Shown here: positions 53,726-62,736 of the stretch, one piece after another | Position numbering within the stretch: the stretch's first letter is position 1 | Layout: each line of letters opens with the position of its first letter | The notes under the pieces: generated by a model | Databases searched by the model: none | What the model was told of the DNA's origin: nothing | Seen by the model: only the letters and a program-made list of their open reading frames with translations | Program-made: the position numbers and the translations under genes | Source: Leptolyngbyaceae cyanobacterium JSC-12 | GTDB lineage: Bacteria > Cyanobacteriota > Cyanobacteriia > Leptolyngbyales > Leptolyngbyaceae | Length of the DNA: 64,000 bases | Reading direction: 5' to 3' | NCBI GenBank assembly: GCA_000309945.1 | Contig: CM001633.1 | Location: forward strand, 1,510,723-1,574,722

Positions 53726-53914
53726 AAGTCACTTCTGAGTAATGAGCAACTCAGTCGCTCTTCCTAAACTGAGGCATTATTAGGTGGCTTCAGTCATAAG
53801 AAGTCATATCCTACTCATTTTACGGTTGAATGTATTAGAACTGTGCGATCGCTTTTGCTATCAACAAGCCATCGCCTCAATCTACCGTATACATCTGCAA
53901 GGAAGCCTAATCTT

Positions 53915-54106
53915 ATGGAACTCGAAAATAAACTCAAAGAAGTGAATACACGAGCCTTAGAGCAGGCGATCGCCAAAGTTATTACTGATGCAACTGGATG
54001 GGATTACTCCTGCACGATTCGCGCCATCCAATATGTAAACACTGGAACTGCCGAACTCAGCCTAACAGTGGAAACCACCGATTGGCTGATGCCGAAAAAT
54101 GATTAA
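53915..54106 (+). CDS. Small conserved hypothetical protein
   Basis: ATG 53915 (MELENKLKEVNTRALEQAIA) gives 63 residues; a longer frame starting at 53843 has an implausible N-terminus. It is mixed charged with one helix and a beta-like C-terminal half (TIRAIQYVNTGTAELSLTVE). No family was recognised. Confidence 0.55.
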   Translation: MELENKLKEVNTRALEQAIAKVITDATGWDYSCTIRAIQYVNTGTAELSLTVETTDWLMPKND

Positions 54107-54141
54107 GGAATGGGATCTGTAGTAAAGGGTTATGGGCTGAT

Positions 54142-55713
54142 CTAGCGTGGACTACAGGCTTTGCGATCGCGATCTGACCCTGGCTCTTGCCAGGAATAAG
54201 CAAAATGGCTCACACTCTTAATTTGAGGAGCCATTGAACGTAACATCTGCATCTGGACTTCCAGCGGTGGACGATTGCTAATTGATTGCTGCCAGATACC
54301 TGCCAAAACTGGTTTCACTTCAGTTCCGGGAGGGGCTTTACTCAATACTTGCTGAATTTGTTGCATGATGCAGCTAGCATTTCCGCAAATACCATACGCC
54401 ATTGGATGCCATTCCACTGAGGTTGGAAAGCGATCCCATAGTTGCAGTCGGGAGTCATAGCCTTGTCCAACCGTCATATTGCCTTCTGGGAAAAAGACCA
54501 ACCCACTGGATAATCCCTGGTTGCGGACACTGGAGGTTGCATAATTCACAAACTCAATCACCCCTTGAGCTGCATGAGCCACTGATAAACGCCACAGGTC
54601 AGATTGCAGTTTAGTTGCTTGTTGCGGAGTCGGATTGGTCAACGGTAGAGGTTCCACTCCCTGTACCAGTAGTTCTCGTTCTTTAGGAAACTGTTTGTTT
54701 ACCTCCTTGAGGTCATTGACTCGAATTCCTCCTTGAGCCAAAAATCGTTGCAAAAGCATTGCACCACTGGAATTCATAGCACGCTGCAACAGACTTTGTT
54801 GAGATGCTTCGCCATAAATCCATAAATCCTGAACTTTGCTGGCAACGGATGCTGCACCATAGCCCCGTGGGTAGCGGATGTAGTCTATTAACATGCCATC
54901 CGGTTTGCGCTGGGCGATCGCAGCAATGAGCGTGCTGTAATCTTGCCGAACCTGCGGATTATAGGGGTCAATAAAGGCTTCATCTGGGTTCACCTGCCCC
55001 AAATCAGTGCTGAGTCCAGCAATCAGATTGCTGTCGAGGCTGGTTTGCCCAAACCCATTGCGAGCGATCGCCTGTTGTCGGTCAAATCGCCGCACATAAC
55101 TTGCACCAAAGTTCATCCCAAATAGCCAGGCATGAACCTTCAATCCTCGCTCTCGCCCTTTTTGGATGGCTTGCGCCAGTAAGTCCTCATTATCGGCTCC
55201 AGAACCCGTCAGCACCGAATTCCAGGGGGTGGGATTTTGATTGGCAGGCAACAATACCCTACCGTTGTAGAACGCTTCGACATAAACCTGGTTATAGCCC
55301 CGATCCACAATTCGATCCAGCACTGAGTCCAACACGCCTGGCTTCACGTCACACGGATAAAGCCGAATCCAAATTGCCTGGTTTTGCGGCCAGGTTTGGT
55401 TCCGGCACTTCTTCAACCGTTCTCCATGTTGGGCAAGCATGGCTTTGTACTTCTTTTGGGCATCTTTGCTGCCCTTGACCGCCTCTTGTCGCAACTTTTC
55501 TTTCTGAGCAATTGCGGCTAGGGTTTGCTGACAGTAAGGCGGGAAAAACTCTGCCCGTGCTGCTTCAACCATCCCCAAAGAAGCCAACCAGCCAACTGTT
55601 AACGCGCTGGCAGCGATCGCCCAAGTCAACTGCACCGCAGAGACTGATAACGGCTGTTCAAACGGGGACAAAATGGCAGACCGCACTCGCCTCATAGAAC
55701 AGATGAGCCTCAT
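54142..55713 (-). CDS. Family 10 glycosylhydrolase-like (GHL10/DUF187) protein
   Basis: 523 residues. The hydrophobic N-terminal segment (LTWAIAASALTVGWLASLG) is a signal or anchor. A helical stretch follows, and then a TIM-barrel-like domain: WIRLYPCDVKPGVLDSVLDR, YNQVYVEAFYNGRVLLPANQ, GLKVHAWLFGMNFGASY, KPDGMLIDYIRYPRG and GLVFFPEGNMTVGQ. Related proteins are predicted glycoside hydrolases acting on cell-wall or surface glycans. Activity is unproven. Confidence 0.8.
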   Translation of the reverse strand: MRLICSMRRVRSAILSPFEQPLSVSAVQLTWAIAASALTVGWLASLGMVEAARAEFFPPYCQQTLAAIAQKEKLRQEAVKGSKDAQKKYKAMLAQHGERLKKCRNQTWPQNQAIWIRLYPCDVKPGVLDSVLDRIVDRGYNQVYVEAFYNGRVLLPANQNPTPWNSVLTGSGADNEDLLAQAIQKGRERGLKVHAWLFGMNFGASYVRRFDRQQAIARNGFGQTSLDSNLIAGLSTDLGQVNPDEAFIDPYNPQVRQDYSTLIAAIAQRKPDGMLIDYIRYPRGYGAASVASKVQDLWIYGEASQQSLLQRAMNSSGAMLLQRFLAQGGIRVNDLKEVNKQFPKERELLVQGVEPLPLTNPTPQQATKLQSDLWRLSVAHAAQGVIEFVNYATSSVRNQGLSSGLVFFPEGNMTVGQGYDSRLQLWDRFPTSVEWHPMAYGICGNASCIMQQIQQVLSKAPPGTEVKPVLAGIWQQSISNRPPLEVQMQMLRSMAPQIKSVSHFAYSWQEPGSDRDRKACSPR

Positions 55714-55843
55714 AGGACAGCCTCAAATCACCAAAAATCTGCCCTACCAGACTAATCTACGATTCGAAATTTGCAACAAAAAAGTTAAGCTGTATTCCAA
55801 ATAAGGAGATGGCTAGCAAAATACTCCCCAATACTCCCCAAAT

Positions 55844-57067
55844 CTATCCCAACCAGCCTTTTAAGCGTTCTGCCACTTGAGGACGGCGCAGTTTGCGCAT
55901 GGCTTTACTTTGAATCTGGCGGACTCGCTCACGGGAAAGGTTAAACAACCCACCCACTTCCTCTAACGTGCAGGGTTTATTAGAACTTAGCCCATAGCGC
56001 AGACTGATGATATCTTTTTCACGCTCCGTTAAGACGTTGCCCAAAACATCCCAAATCTCCTGCCGCAGCATGGTTTCGCTCATCTGTGACTCGGGCGATC
56101 TCGTTTCAGCATCTTCTAACAAATCCACCAGTTCCGTATCTTCATCTTTTCCTACCCGATAGTTCAGCGAGAGAGAACGACGATGAACCTGCTGTAAGTT
56201 TTGCAGTTGCTCCGGGGTCACTTCCAATGCCTCAGCCAGTTCTGCCTCGGTGGGGTTGCGGTTGAGCTTGCGTTTTAAGTCGCGCTGTGCGCCTTTCAGC
56301 TTGTTGAGTTTTTCTACAATGTGAACTGGCAGCCGGATTGTGCGGGAATCATTCGCAATTGTTCGAGTAATTCCCTGACGAATCCACCAATACGCATAGG
56401 TAGAAAACTTGTAACCTTTGTCTGGGTCAAATTTTTCAGTGGCTCGATTCAACCCTAGTGCTCCTTCCTGAATCAAATCCAGGAAAGGTACACCCCGGTT
56501 AATGTAGCGTTTAGCAATGGAGACCACTAATCGCAGATTCGAACGAATCATTTTACGTTTTGCCACCCGGCTGCGATGAAGCTGATGCTCCAGTTGACGC
56601 TCAGTCAGCCCTACTGCGTCTGCAAGTTCGGCTTTGCTGGGGCAGCGTCCTAATTCTTGAGTCAGCTGCGATCGCAGTTCTTCAATCTCATTTAAATAGC
56701 GGATCTGATTCGCCAGTTCCACTTCTTCGTCAGGCTTCAACAGTGGATAGCGCGCCATCTCCTTAAAGAAAGCACCAACCGAATCATCAGACATGGTTTT
56801 GATATAGCCAACCGACCGGGATGAAGCAATCTCATCTACCAGAGCATCGTCTCCTGACATTGCCCCTCGACCGATTTCAGCATCATCGAGTCCACCCAGA
56901 TCAGTCAGCTCTAGCGTTTCTAGGTCTAACACCGATTCTTCTGCCACAAGGCTGTTTCCCCCCGCATCTTCTAACGCATCGAGAAACCCATCCACAGTTC
57001 GATGAACGGAATCGTCCTGAAGCTGAGTCACATGGGGCTTGTTCGCTGCACTTATCTTTTGAAACAT
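55844..57067 (-). CDS. RNA polymerase sigma factor, RpoD/SigA family (group 2)
   Basis: 407 residues. Region 1.2 begins DDSVGAFFKEMARYPLLKPD. Region 2: RSNLRLVVSIAKRYINRGVP, FLDLIQEGALGLNRATEKFD and YKFSTYAYWWIRQGITRTIA. Region 3: IRLPVHIVEKLNKLKGAQRD. Region 4: LTEREKDIISLRYGL, TLEEVGGLFNLSRERVRQIQ, SKAMRKLRRP. It lacks the SigA-type C-terminal end and has an acidic N-terminus, so it is called group 2 rather than the primary factor. The exact Sig letter was not assigned. Confidence 0.9.
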   Translation of the reverse strand: MFQKISAANKPHVTQLQDDSVHRTVDGFLDALEDAGGNSLVAEESVLDLETLELTDLGGLDDAEIGRGAMSGDDALVDEIASSRSVGYIKTMSDDSVGAFFKEMARYPLLKPDEEVELANQIRYLNEIEELRSQLTQELGRCPSKAELADAVGLTERQLEHQLHRSRVAKRKMIRSNLRLVVSIAKRYINRGVPFLDLIQEGALGLNRATEKFDPDKGYKFSTYAYWWIRQGITRTIANDSRTIRLPVHIVEKLNKLKGAQRDLKRKLNRNPTEAELAEALEVTPEQLQNLQQVHRRSLSLNYRVGKDEDTELVDLLEDAETRSPESQMSETMLRQEIWDVLGNVLTEREKDIISLRYGLSSNKPCTLEEVGGLFNLSRERVRQIQSKAMRKLRRPQVAERLKGWLG

Positions 57068-57503
57068 AAGCTTCTAAAGGGATAGATGGGCTAGAAATGC
57101 CTAACGCACTTAATTAAACGATTCAAAGACAGTTTGGTTTTATTTGCTCATCTTAACGATAGGAACTCTGAAAACACCTCAAACCAATGACAGAAACAAC
57201 AGGCTTAAAACCGAGGAATTCCCATCCAAAGTCCGAAATAGAGAACGAAAACCTGTCCTGCAGTTATGCCACTTGAAGTCAGTCCTTAAATTGTTCATAC
57301 CGCTACAAACTCTCTTGCTTGGCAAGCTTTTAGAGTAACTTTAGATTTCGCCATCAAATCATACTCATAACGAGTACGACTAAAGAGCAGTACAAAATCG
57401 TTACGACTTTGCTTAGCAACTAGTGTTCACACATGCAAGTTGCGCCGAATCTTCTACTTGTCATTTCAATCGTGCGTTTACATCCATTATATGGAGGATC
57501 TTA
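57068..57503. other. Spacer between the sigma factor gene and the SOD relic
   Basis: About 435 AT-rich bases. No convincing gene. It probably contains the sigma factor promoter and the old promoter of the superoxide dismutase gene; an ATGGAGG ribosome site (57491-57497) precedes the relic. Confidence 0.5.
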
Positions 57504-57812
57504 ATGGCTCATCTTCTGGTGCCATTACCGTATGACTATACTGCGTTGGAACCCTTTATAGAATGCACAAACCATGCAGCTTCACCATGACAAGCACCAT
57601 GCAGCTTATGTCAATAATTTAAACAATGCCCTGGCAGGCTACCCATGACGCAAGGTGAGATTCCTCTGTTAGGGAATAATGTTTTGGAACATGCTTATTA
57701 CCTCAAATACCAAAATCACCGCCCAGACTATCTGGCTGCCTGGTGGCATATAGTCAATTGGGATGAAGTCAATCGCTGCTTCCAGATAGCTCACCCGAAT
57801 GCACTGGTCTAA
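57504..57812 (+). pseudogene. sodB: Superoxide dismutase (Fe/Mn) pseudogene
   Basis: ATG 57504 follows a GGAGG. The frame reads MAHLLVPLPYDYTALEPFIE. An extra T (57564) shifts the next segment, which in the +1 frame is [20 protein letters not shown] then NALAGYP, the metal-binding SOD core. After a stop the sequence jumps to [37 protein letters not shown], the C-terminal SOD core with two metal ligands. About 90 central residues are missing. The gene is dead by frameshift, stop and internal deletion; a second functional SOD must exist elsewhere. Confidence 0.85.
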
Positions 57813-58210
57813 ATGGAGGATAATCTCTGCTCAAATCGGGTGATGGCAGTCAAATTCAGACAATCTAAGCTAAGGATAGATGCAAGATGCTTGTTGATTG
57901 GATAAAGATTCAGCTTTTGTATGTCTGAATGCGCTTCTGCGGTGTTATCTTCGATTTATTGAGGGAACACTGCCTGTAGGCAGTTCGGGTGATATCTGTA
58001 TTTCTGTATTTCTGTCGTCTCCTTGTTTTGTTAGCCAACGCCCATATTAAGCCTTGACTAATTGAAGTAAGGAGTTACTATGAACAAGGATTGCAGAAAA
58101 CTGCAGCAGTCATTTCGGATAATTTCCATGCCAGTTTGTATTTATCTGTAAGGTACTCGCCTTCGATAACGCTCCCAGTAAACCAACTACTAAAGTCTCG
58201 GTTAAGTGAA
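57813..58210. other. Spacer with minor repeats
   Basis: About 400 bases. TATTTCTG occurs twice in tandem at about 57999-58014, and CTGCCTGTAGGCAG (57970-57983) can form a short hairpin. No gene recognised. Confidence 0.4.
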
Positions 58211-58432
58211 ATGTTTCAATCTAACCACCTGCCATCATCAGCGTTTAATTTAGCGTCTTCTTACTCAGATCCTGGGTTGAAGCGAAAGCGAGCATTGCAG
58301 GTGGTTGAGAAAAGCCAAATGAGTCGTAGTATTGAGGCTCTAAGGGGTTTTATTCCTGCTGAGGCAACTCCTAACAAGCGAGCAGTTATGGAGCGGTTAA
58401 TTGAGCTTTATGCAGAGAAAGCTCTAGGGTGA
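58211..58432 (+). CDS. Small hypothetical protein
   Basis: ATG 58211 (MFQSNHLPSSAFNLASSYSD) gives 73 residues; the frame is open to 58091. The C-terminal half (RSIEALRGFIPAEATPNKRA, VMERLIELYAEKALG) is a regular charged helix pattern. No family recognised. A HIP1-centred terminator follows, which supports a real transcript. Confidence 0.5.
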   Translation: MFQSNHLPSSAFNLASSYSDPGLKRKRALQVVEKSQMSRSIEALRGFIPAEATPNKRAVMERLIELYAEKALG

Positions 58433-58470
58433 GTGTTCAGATTTGTTAGCAATTCAATCAAAGTTTTGAG

Positions 58471-58500
58471 TGAGCTTGCGATCGCAGGCTCATTTTGTTA
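58471..58500 (+). terminator. Intrinsic terminator built on a HIP1 palindrome
   Basis: TGAGCTTGC GATC GCAGGCTCA (58471-58492) forms nine pairs with one G-U around GCGATCGC, followed by TTTTGTTATTTT. Confidence 0.75.
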
Positions 58501-58739
58501 TTTTGAAAGACTATTTGCCAGCCAGCAACCAACTTATGGCTTTTCCTGACCTATCGGGGTTTTTGCTTCTACTCTAGATTTCTTAAAATAGACGCATTCC
58601 AGTTGGCGTCATCAATCAGTTTTGTCAGTGAGATCGCTCACTTATCACCAATCTTTCATCAAAATTTCAGGATAGAGCGACCTTCTTGGTGATTCTGCTA
58701 TTGTTCCCCGTTTCTAATTGCTGTTTCTAATTTCTGGCT

Positions 58740-59468
58740 ATGGACTACAGCCCGAACCTTTCAGGGCGACTCTACAACATGACAAGTGATCCGTCTTTTC
58801 AGCAGCTTCAAGAACTTATTCAGCAGATAGCAGATGCAGACACTGATGATTTCTTTGAGCTAGCAAAACTGGCAGGACTTAGCCCGGTCGAAGATTTCTC
58901 AGGAGCAGTTCTCAGGAATGTTGATCTTCGTTCAGCAATTTTGACGCGGGCAAACTTCATTAACACCGATTTATCCGGCGCTATTTTAATCAATACGAAT
59001 CTAGAAGAAGCCAGGCTAATCGGTGCCCGACTCATATTAGCCATTCTCACAGGTGCTAGGCTTGATTATGCCAAATTGGTTAGCGCTGATTTAACTGATG
59101 CCAATCTGGTTGGTGCATCATTGTCTAATGCTGATTTGACCCGTGCAAATTTATCGGGTGCAGATTTAAGCCACGCAGATATGCGTCGCGCTAACCTGAC
59201 GGCAGCAACCTTGTGTGGAGCCTGTTTATGCGAGGTCACATTGAGCCATGCGAATCTGCGCCGTTCGGACTTAAGCGGCACTGATTTAAGTGGTGCAACC
59301 TTGTTTGGAGCTGATTTAAGCAATTGTGACTTGCGAATGGCAGACTTGAGTGAAACCAATCTAGTGGGCACTACGGTGGTTCGAGCGCTGTTTGGTGCGA
59401 ACCTCGGACTTTCTAGAGAAATGATGCTTGATCTAAGTGGTCGGGGAGCCACCTTTTATACGTACTAG
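58740..59468 (+). CDS. Pentapeptide repeat protein
   Basis: 242 residues. After an acidic N-terminal helix (about 15-50, LQELIQQIADADTDDFFELA) come roughly 30 A(D/N)LXX repeats, for example ADLTDANLVGASLSNADLTR and ANLSGADLSHADMRRANLT, which fold as a right-handed quadrilateral helix. An ATG at 58779 (MTSDPSFQQL) is an alternative start. Function is not predictable from the fold. Confidence 0.88.
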   Translation: MDYSPNLSGRLYNMTSDPSFQQLQELIQQIADADTDDFFELAKLAGLSPVEDFSGAVLRNVDLRSAILTRANFINTDLSGAILINTNLEEARLIGARLILAILTGARLDYAKLVSADLTDANLVGASLSNADLTRANLSGADLSHADMRRANLTAATLCGACLCEVTLSHANLRRSDLSGTDLSGATLFGADLSNCDLRMADLSETNLVGTTVVRALFGANLGLSREMMLDLSGRGATFYTY

Positions 59469-59534
59469 TTACATGTACTAGTTTTATACGTACTAGATTT
59501 TTACTTTTTACACTGAGTTAGAGATTACACTGAG
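59469..59534. repeat. Short direct repeats at a convergent junction
   Basis: Starting within the pentapeptide stop, ACGTACTAG/ATGTACTAG recurs three times (59460-59497). TTACACTGAGTTAGAGA then occurs twice in tandem (about 59508-59541), reaching the 3' end of the kinase gene. Confidence 0.6.
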
Positions 59535-62243
59535 TTAGAGAGATGGGATTGGGCTGAGTGGGGGAGTGATTGGTAGCGTGAACCAGAATTTAGAGCCTTG
59601 ACCAGGCTTGCTTTCAACTCCAATTTTTCCGCCATGAGCAGAAATGATTTGCTGACAGCGATGGAGTCCTAAACCGATTCCAGTGAGTCGTTGATTGTCT
59701 AATCCGCGAACATAGAGCTGAAAGAGGCGATCGCACTGGTCTTTGTCCATTCCAACTCCATTATCCTGAACGATGCAGTAGAGAAACTGCGAATTCAATT
59801 CGCTAATGTCCGCTTCCTTAACGGTCAAGATTGAGGCATCCAGAGTGATCGTACGTCCAGGCGGATTATGTTTGATTGCATTGCACAGCAGATTCTCAAG
59901 CACGCATTGTACTTTGCTGGGGTCTGCCATTACCGCAGGCAAATTCGGTGCAATGTGATTCACAATCGTTGCTTGATTTTTACAAAGCTGATGTGCCAGG
60001 GTAGCAAGTGCTTTTTCTAATACACCACTCAAAATCATTGACTCCCGGTTCAGGGTTTGCTGTTTGCAGGGTAATCCAGAATGATTTTCCATCAAACTGT
60101 TGAGTAGTGTCAGTTGGCGATCGCTGCTCTCAATCATTCGTTCCAGCGTGGTTCGTGGAATCGACACTGTATCCTCACCCCTACTACAAAGATGGTTCAG
60201 TACCATCAACATTCCCTGCACAGGTGTTCGCAAGTCATGGGTAACGGCATGCAACAAAATATCCTTCACCTCATTCAAGCTTTGTAACTCTTGCATCCGT
60301 TTCTGTAGTTCCAGCGTGCGCTCTTCAACTTGACACTCCAGATTACTTGCTAACATTCGCAATTGTTGATAGAGCTGTCCTTGCTGAATGGCAATCTCAA
60401 CCTGAGTGCCAAGTTTCTTCAACAGATCAATCTCAAAGGGTTGCCACTGACGCGGACTAGAACACTGGTTCACAATCAACACGCCAAACATTTCATCGTC
60501 CTGCATAATCGGTACGCCCATCCCAGCACGCACCTGGCAGCGATCATAGAATTCTTTCAAAAATGGGGTCTTTTCAATCTGCGAAGTATCATTCACTACC
60601 CGCACTGAGTCGCGCTTGAATAACTGCCGCATCTCTTCCACAGCGTAATTATCAGCCACCCACCCTAATACTGGTAACCATTTAGGACCAACCGATTCCG
60701 CAACTGTTTGGCACAAACTACCTGACGAAAACTGTGCAATAAACACTCGATCTGCCTGCAAAAACTGGCGGACTTCAGCTACGGTAGTGTTCAAAATATC
60801 TTCGAGATTCAGGGATTCTCGGATGCGCAAGGCAGTTTCTGACAACAGCCGCTCTCGATTTGCTGCTAACTGCAACTGGGCTTCTGCTTCCTTGCGTTCA
60901 GTGATATCGTAAGCTGTGGCGATCGCCGCTGGTTGCCCATTAAGATAGGCAAAACCCGCTGTCATATCTACCCAACGTTCTTGTCCTGACTTTGTCAGAA
61001 TTTTAATTTCATATCGAGGCGGAACTGCTTCACCTCGTTGCCGTGCTAAACCGCGATCGCGCACGATCTGGCGAAAATCTGGATGTGCCAGTTCCCAAAA
61101 AGGAATCGTCATCAGTTCTTCGCGTGAATAGCCTGTAATTTTTTCGGTTGCTGGGTTAACGTAGCGTAGATGGTTTCCTTGGTAGATCAAAAAGGCACAA
61201 GAAGCCGTTTCGGCAACTACTCGAAATCGTGCTTCACTTTGTTGTAATGCCTGTTCTGCCTGCTTGCGTTCTGTAATATCTTCAAACACTAATCCAACAC
61301 ATTGATTAGGAAGTGGGAACGCTTTGGTTGCAAAAGTCCCCTCCGGAAGAGTGCAATCACAGTATCGCACCTCGCCCAGATCGCGCTCTTTGCCCAGCCG
61401 AATTACATCGGCATAGATTTTGGGAAATGCAGTGTCAATTAAATCAGGGAAAACTGCCGACATCGGTTTGCCCAACATTTCGTCCACTGGAACCGAAACC
61501 TGGAGAATACGATGGGCTGCCGGATTACATTCCACCAAACGAAACGAGCGAATGTCATCCAAATCTGGCAACTGCCATACTAACAACCCAATTTGCATTC
61601 GTTTGACAATATCTCCATAGAGTTGCACGCGTTCCTGGGCTTGTTTCAGTTGCGTAATATTTTCAGCGACGGCAATCGTGTATTGAGGTGTGCCACGTTG
61701 ATTTCGAACCAGAGAATTGGTAATACGAACCCACAGGGATTTTCCATCTTTCCGCAGGTGGCGTTTTTCGACTTGATAAGAATCGCGGGTTCCAGAAATC
61801 ATTTCATTAAACAATTCAATATCAGCCGCCAAATCATCCGGGTGAGTAAACTCAGAAAATGTCATGTGGGCAAGTTCTTCCTGCGTATAGCCCAGCATGG
61901 ACTGCAAGGCAGGATTGCTTTCTTCAATCTTGCCTTTGAGGTTATCTAAGCCAATCCCGACTGCCGCTCCTTCAAAAATCCGGCGAAATCGTTGTTCTTG
62001 AGCTTTTTGTTGTTTGACTAGTAGTTTCAGAGCGGCGATCGCGGATGAAATAGTCACAAGCCCCCCAAGGGCAGGTAACAACAACACTGTTTGGCGGATA
62101 GTGCCACTTTCAAGGATCACCGGATTCACTTGGTGAAGAGTGTGCCAGATTCCAAAGCTAGAACCTGCTGCCGCGAGTCCGCCGACCAACGCGATCGCTC
62201 CACCCGCCAGCCAATAGCGATTTGTTAACTGCTTCAACCGCAT
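59535..62243 (-). CDS. Multi-sensor histidine kinase (PAS-PAS-PAS-GAF-HisKA-HATPase)
   Basis: ATG 62243 (MRLKQLTNRYWLAGGAIALV) gives 902 residues. Two membrane segments lie at the N-terminus, the second near LLLPALGGLVTISSAIAALK. Three PAS domains follow (one beginning RIFEGAAVGIGLDNLKGKIE, another RFRVVAETASCAFLIYQGNH), with PAC motifs. A GAF domain follows (NLEDILNTTVAEVRQFLQAD), then HisKA with HAVTHDLRTPVQGML, and HATPase with NLLCNAIKHNPPGRT and VQDNGVGMD. No response regulator is adjacent, so it is an orphan hybrid-free kinase. Confidence 0.9.
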   Translation of the reverse strand: MRLKQLTNRYWLAGGAIALVGGLAAAGSSFGIWHTLHQVNPVILESGTIRQTVLLLPALGGLVTISSAIAALKLLVKQQKAQEQRFRRIFEGAAVGIGLDNLKGKIEESNPALQSMLGYTQEELAHMTFSEFTHPDDLAADIELFNEMISGTRDSYQVEKRHLRKDGKSLWVRITNSLVRNQRGTPQYTIAVAENITQLKQAQERVQLYGDIVKRMQIGLLVWQLPDLDDIRSFRLVECNPAAHRILQVSVPVDEMLGKPMSAVFPDLIDTAFPKIYADVIRLGKERDLGEVRYCDCTLPEGTFATKAFPLPNQCVGLVFEDITERKQAEQALQQSEARFRVVAETASCAFLIYQGNHLRYVNPATEKITGYSREELMTIPFWELAHPDFRQIVRDRGLARQRGEAVPPRYEIKILTKSGQERWVDMTAGFAYLNGQPAAIATAYDITERKEAEAQLQLAANRERLLSETALRIRESLNLEDILNTTVAEVRQFLQADRVFIAQFSSGSLCQTVAESVGPKWLPVLGWVADNYAVEEMRQLFKRDSVRVVNDTSQIEKTPFLKEFYDRCQVRAGMGVPIMQDDEMFGVLIVNQCSSPRQWQPFEIDLLKKLGTQVEIAIQQGQLYQQLRMLASNLECQVEERTLELQKRMQELQSLNEVKDILLHAVTHDLRTPVQGMLMVLNHLCSRGEDTVSIPRTTLERMIESSDRQLTLLNSLMENHSGLPCKQQTLNRESMILSGVLEKALATLAHQLCKNQATIVNHIAPNLPAVMADPSKVQCVLENLLCNAIKHNPPGRTITLDASILTVKEADISELNSQFLYCIVQDNGVGMDKDQCDRLFQLYVRGLDNQRLTGIGLGLHRCQQIISAHGGKIGVESKPGQGSKFWFTLPITPPLSPIPSL

Positions 62244-62422
62244 AGCACACCAAGAAACCACACAATAGTTAAAGAAACTCCTTCAATTCAAACAGCTAAT
62301 ACAACATGACCTACACCTCTAGGATGTAAGCTTTGCCTACCAAATGCTTCACCCACCCGGATGAGTGAGGTTGGTAGATACGGTCTCATCTCGTCCTTAA
62401 GAGCTTTCCATTGAGAAAGTCT

Positions 62423-62626
62423 CTAAGATGGGCTGGAAATCTCAGACTGATCGGTGCTGATGGAATCCGTAGATTTACTGAAAAATAGTTGACGCATCCA
62501 CGCAGTCAAGATGTGAGACAACAACCCTAAGGGTCCGAAGAACAAACAGAATAACAGCGAGTGCACAGTCCAAATCCCTGTACGCTGACCTTCCCAATAA
62601 ATCCAGCGCCCAACGAATAAATCCAT
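62423..62626 (-). pseudogene. C-terminal fragment of an ABA4-like (DUF4281) membrane protein
   Basis: The minus-strand frame reads DLFVGRWIYWEGQRTGIWTV, HSLLFCLFFGPLGLLSHIL, TAWM, then a Ser/Thr-rich tail. The FVGRW-I-WEG-R and FGPLGLL segments are hallmarks of the ABA4 family. The first about 75 residues are missing. The frame is preceded immediately by a stop in foreign sequence that belongs to the adjacent transposable element, so insertion cut the gene. Plant ABA4 is tied to neoxanthin synthesis; the cyanobacterial role is unclear. Confidence 0.75.
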
Positions 62627-62627
62627 T

Positions 62628-62699
62628 CACGACTTGGCAAGTTACCCAGAAAGGAAAAAGATACACGACTTGGCAAGTTACCCAGAAAGGAAAAAGATA
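62628..62699. repeat. Tandem duplication of 36 bases
   Basis: Two perfect copies (62628-62663 and 62664-62699) of a unit starting CACGACTTGGCAAG and ending GGAAAAAGATA lie between the ABA4 fragment and the transposase gene, at or near the left end of the element. Confidence 0.9.
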
Positions 62700-62736
62700 A
62701 GCAGAAAATGTAGGAGACGTTAGCCGTAGCCGTATC

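Noticed and set aside
55844-57067. Assignment of the sigma factor as the primary SigA
   Set aside because: The C-terminal end and region 1.2 differ from SigA as remembered, so only group 2 membership is claimed.
59066-59452. Minus-strand 128-codon frame opposite the pentapeptide gene
   Set aside because: Repetitive antisense image of the pentapeptide repeats.
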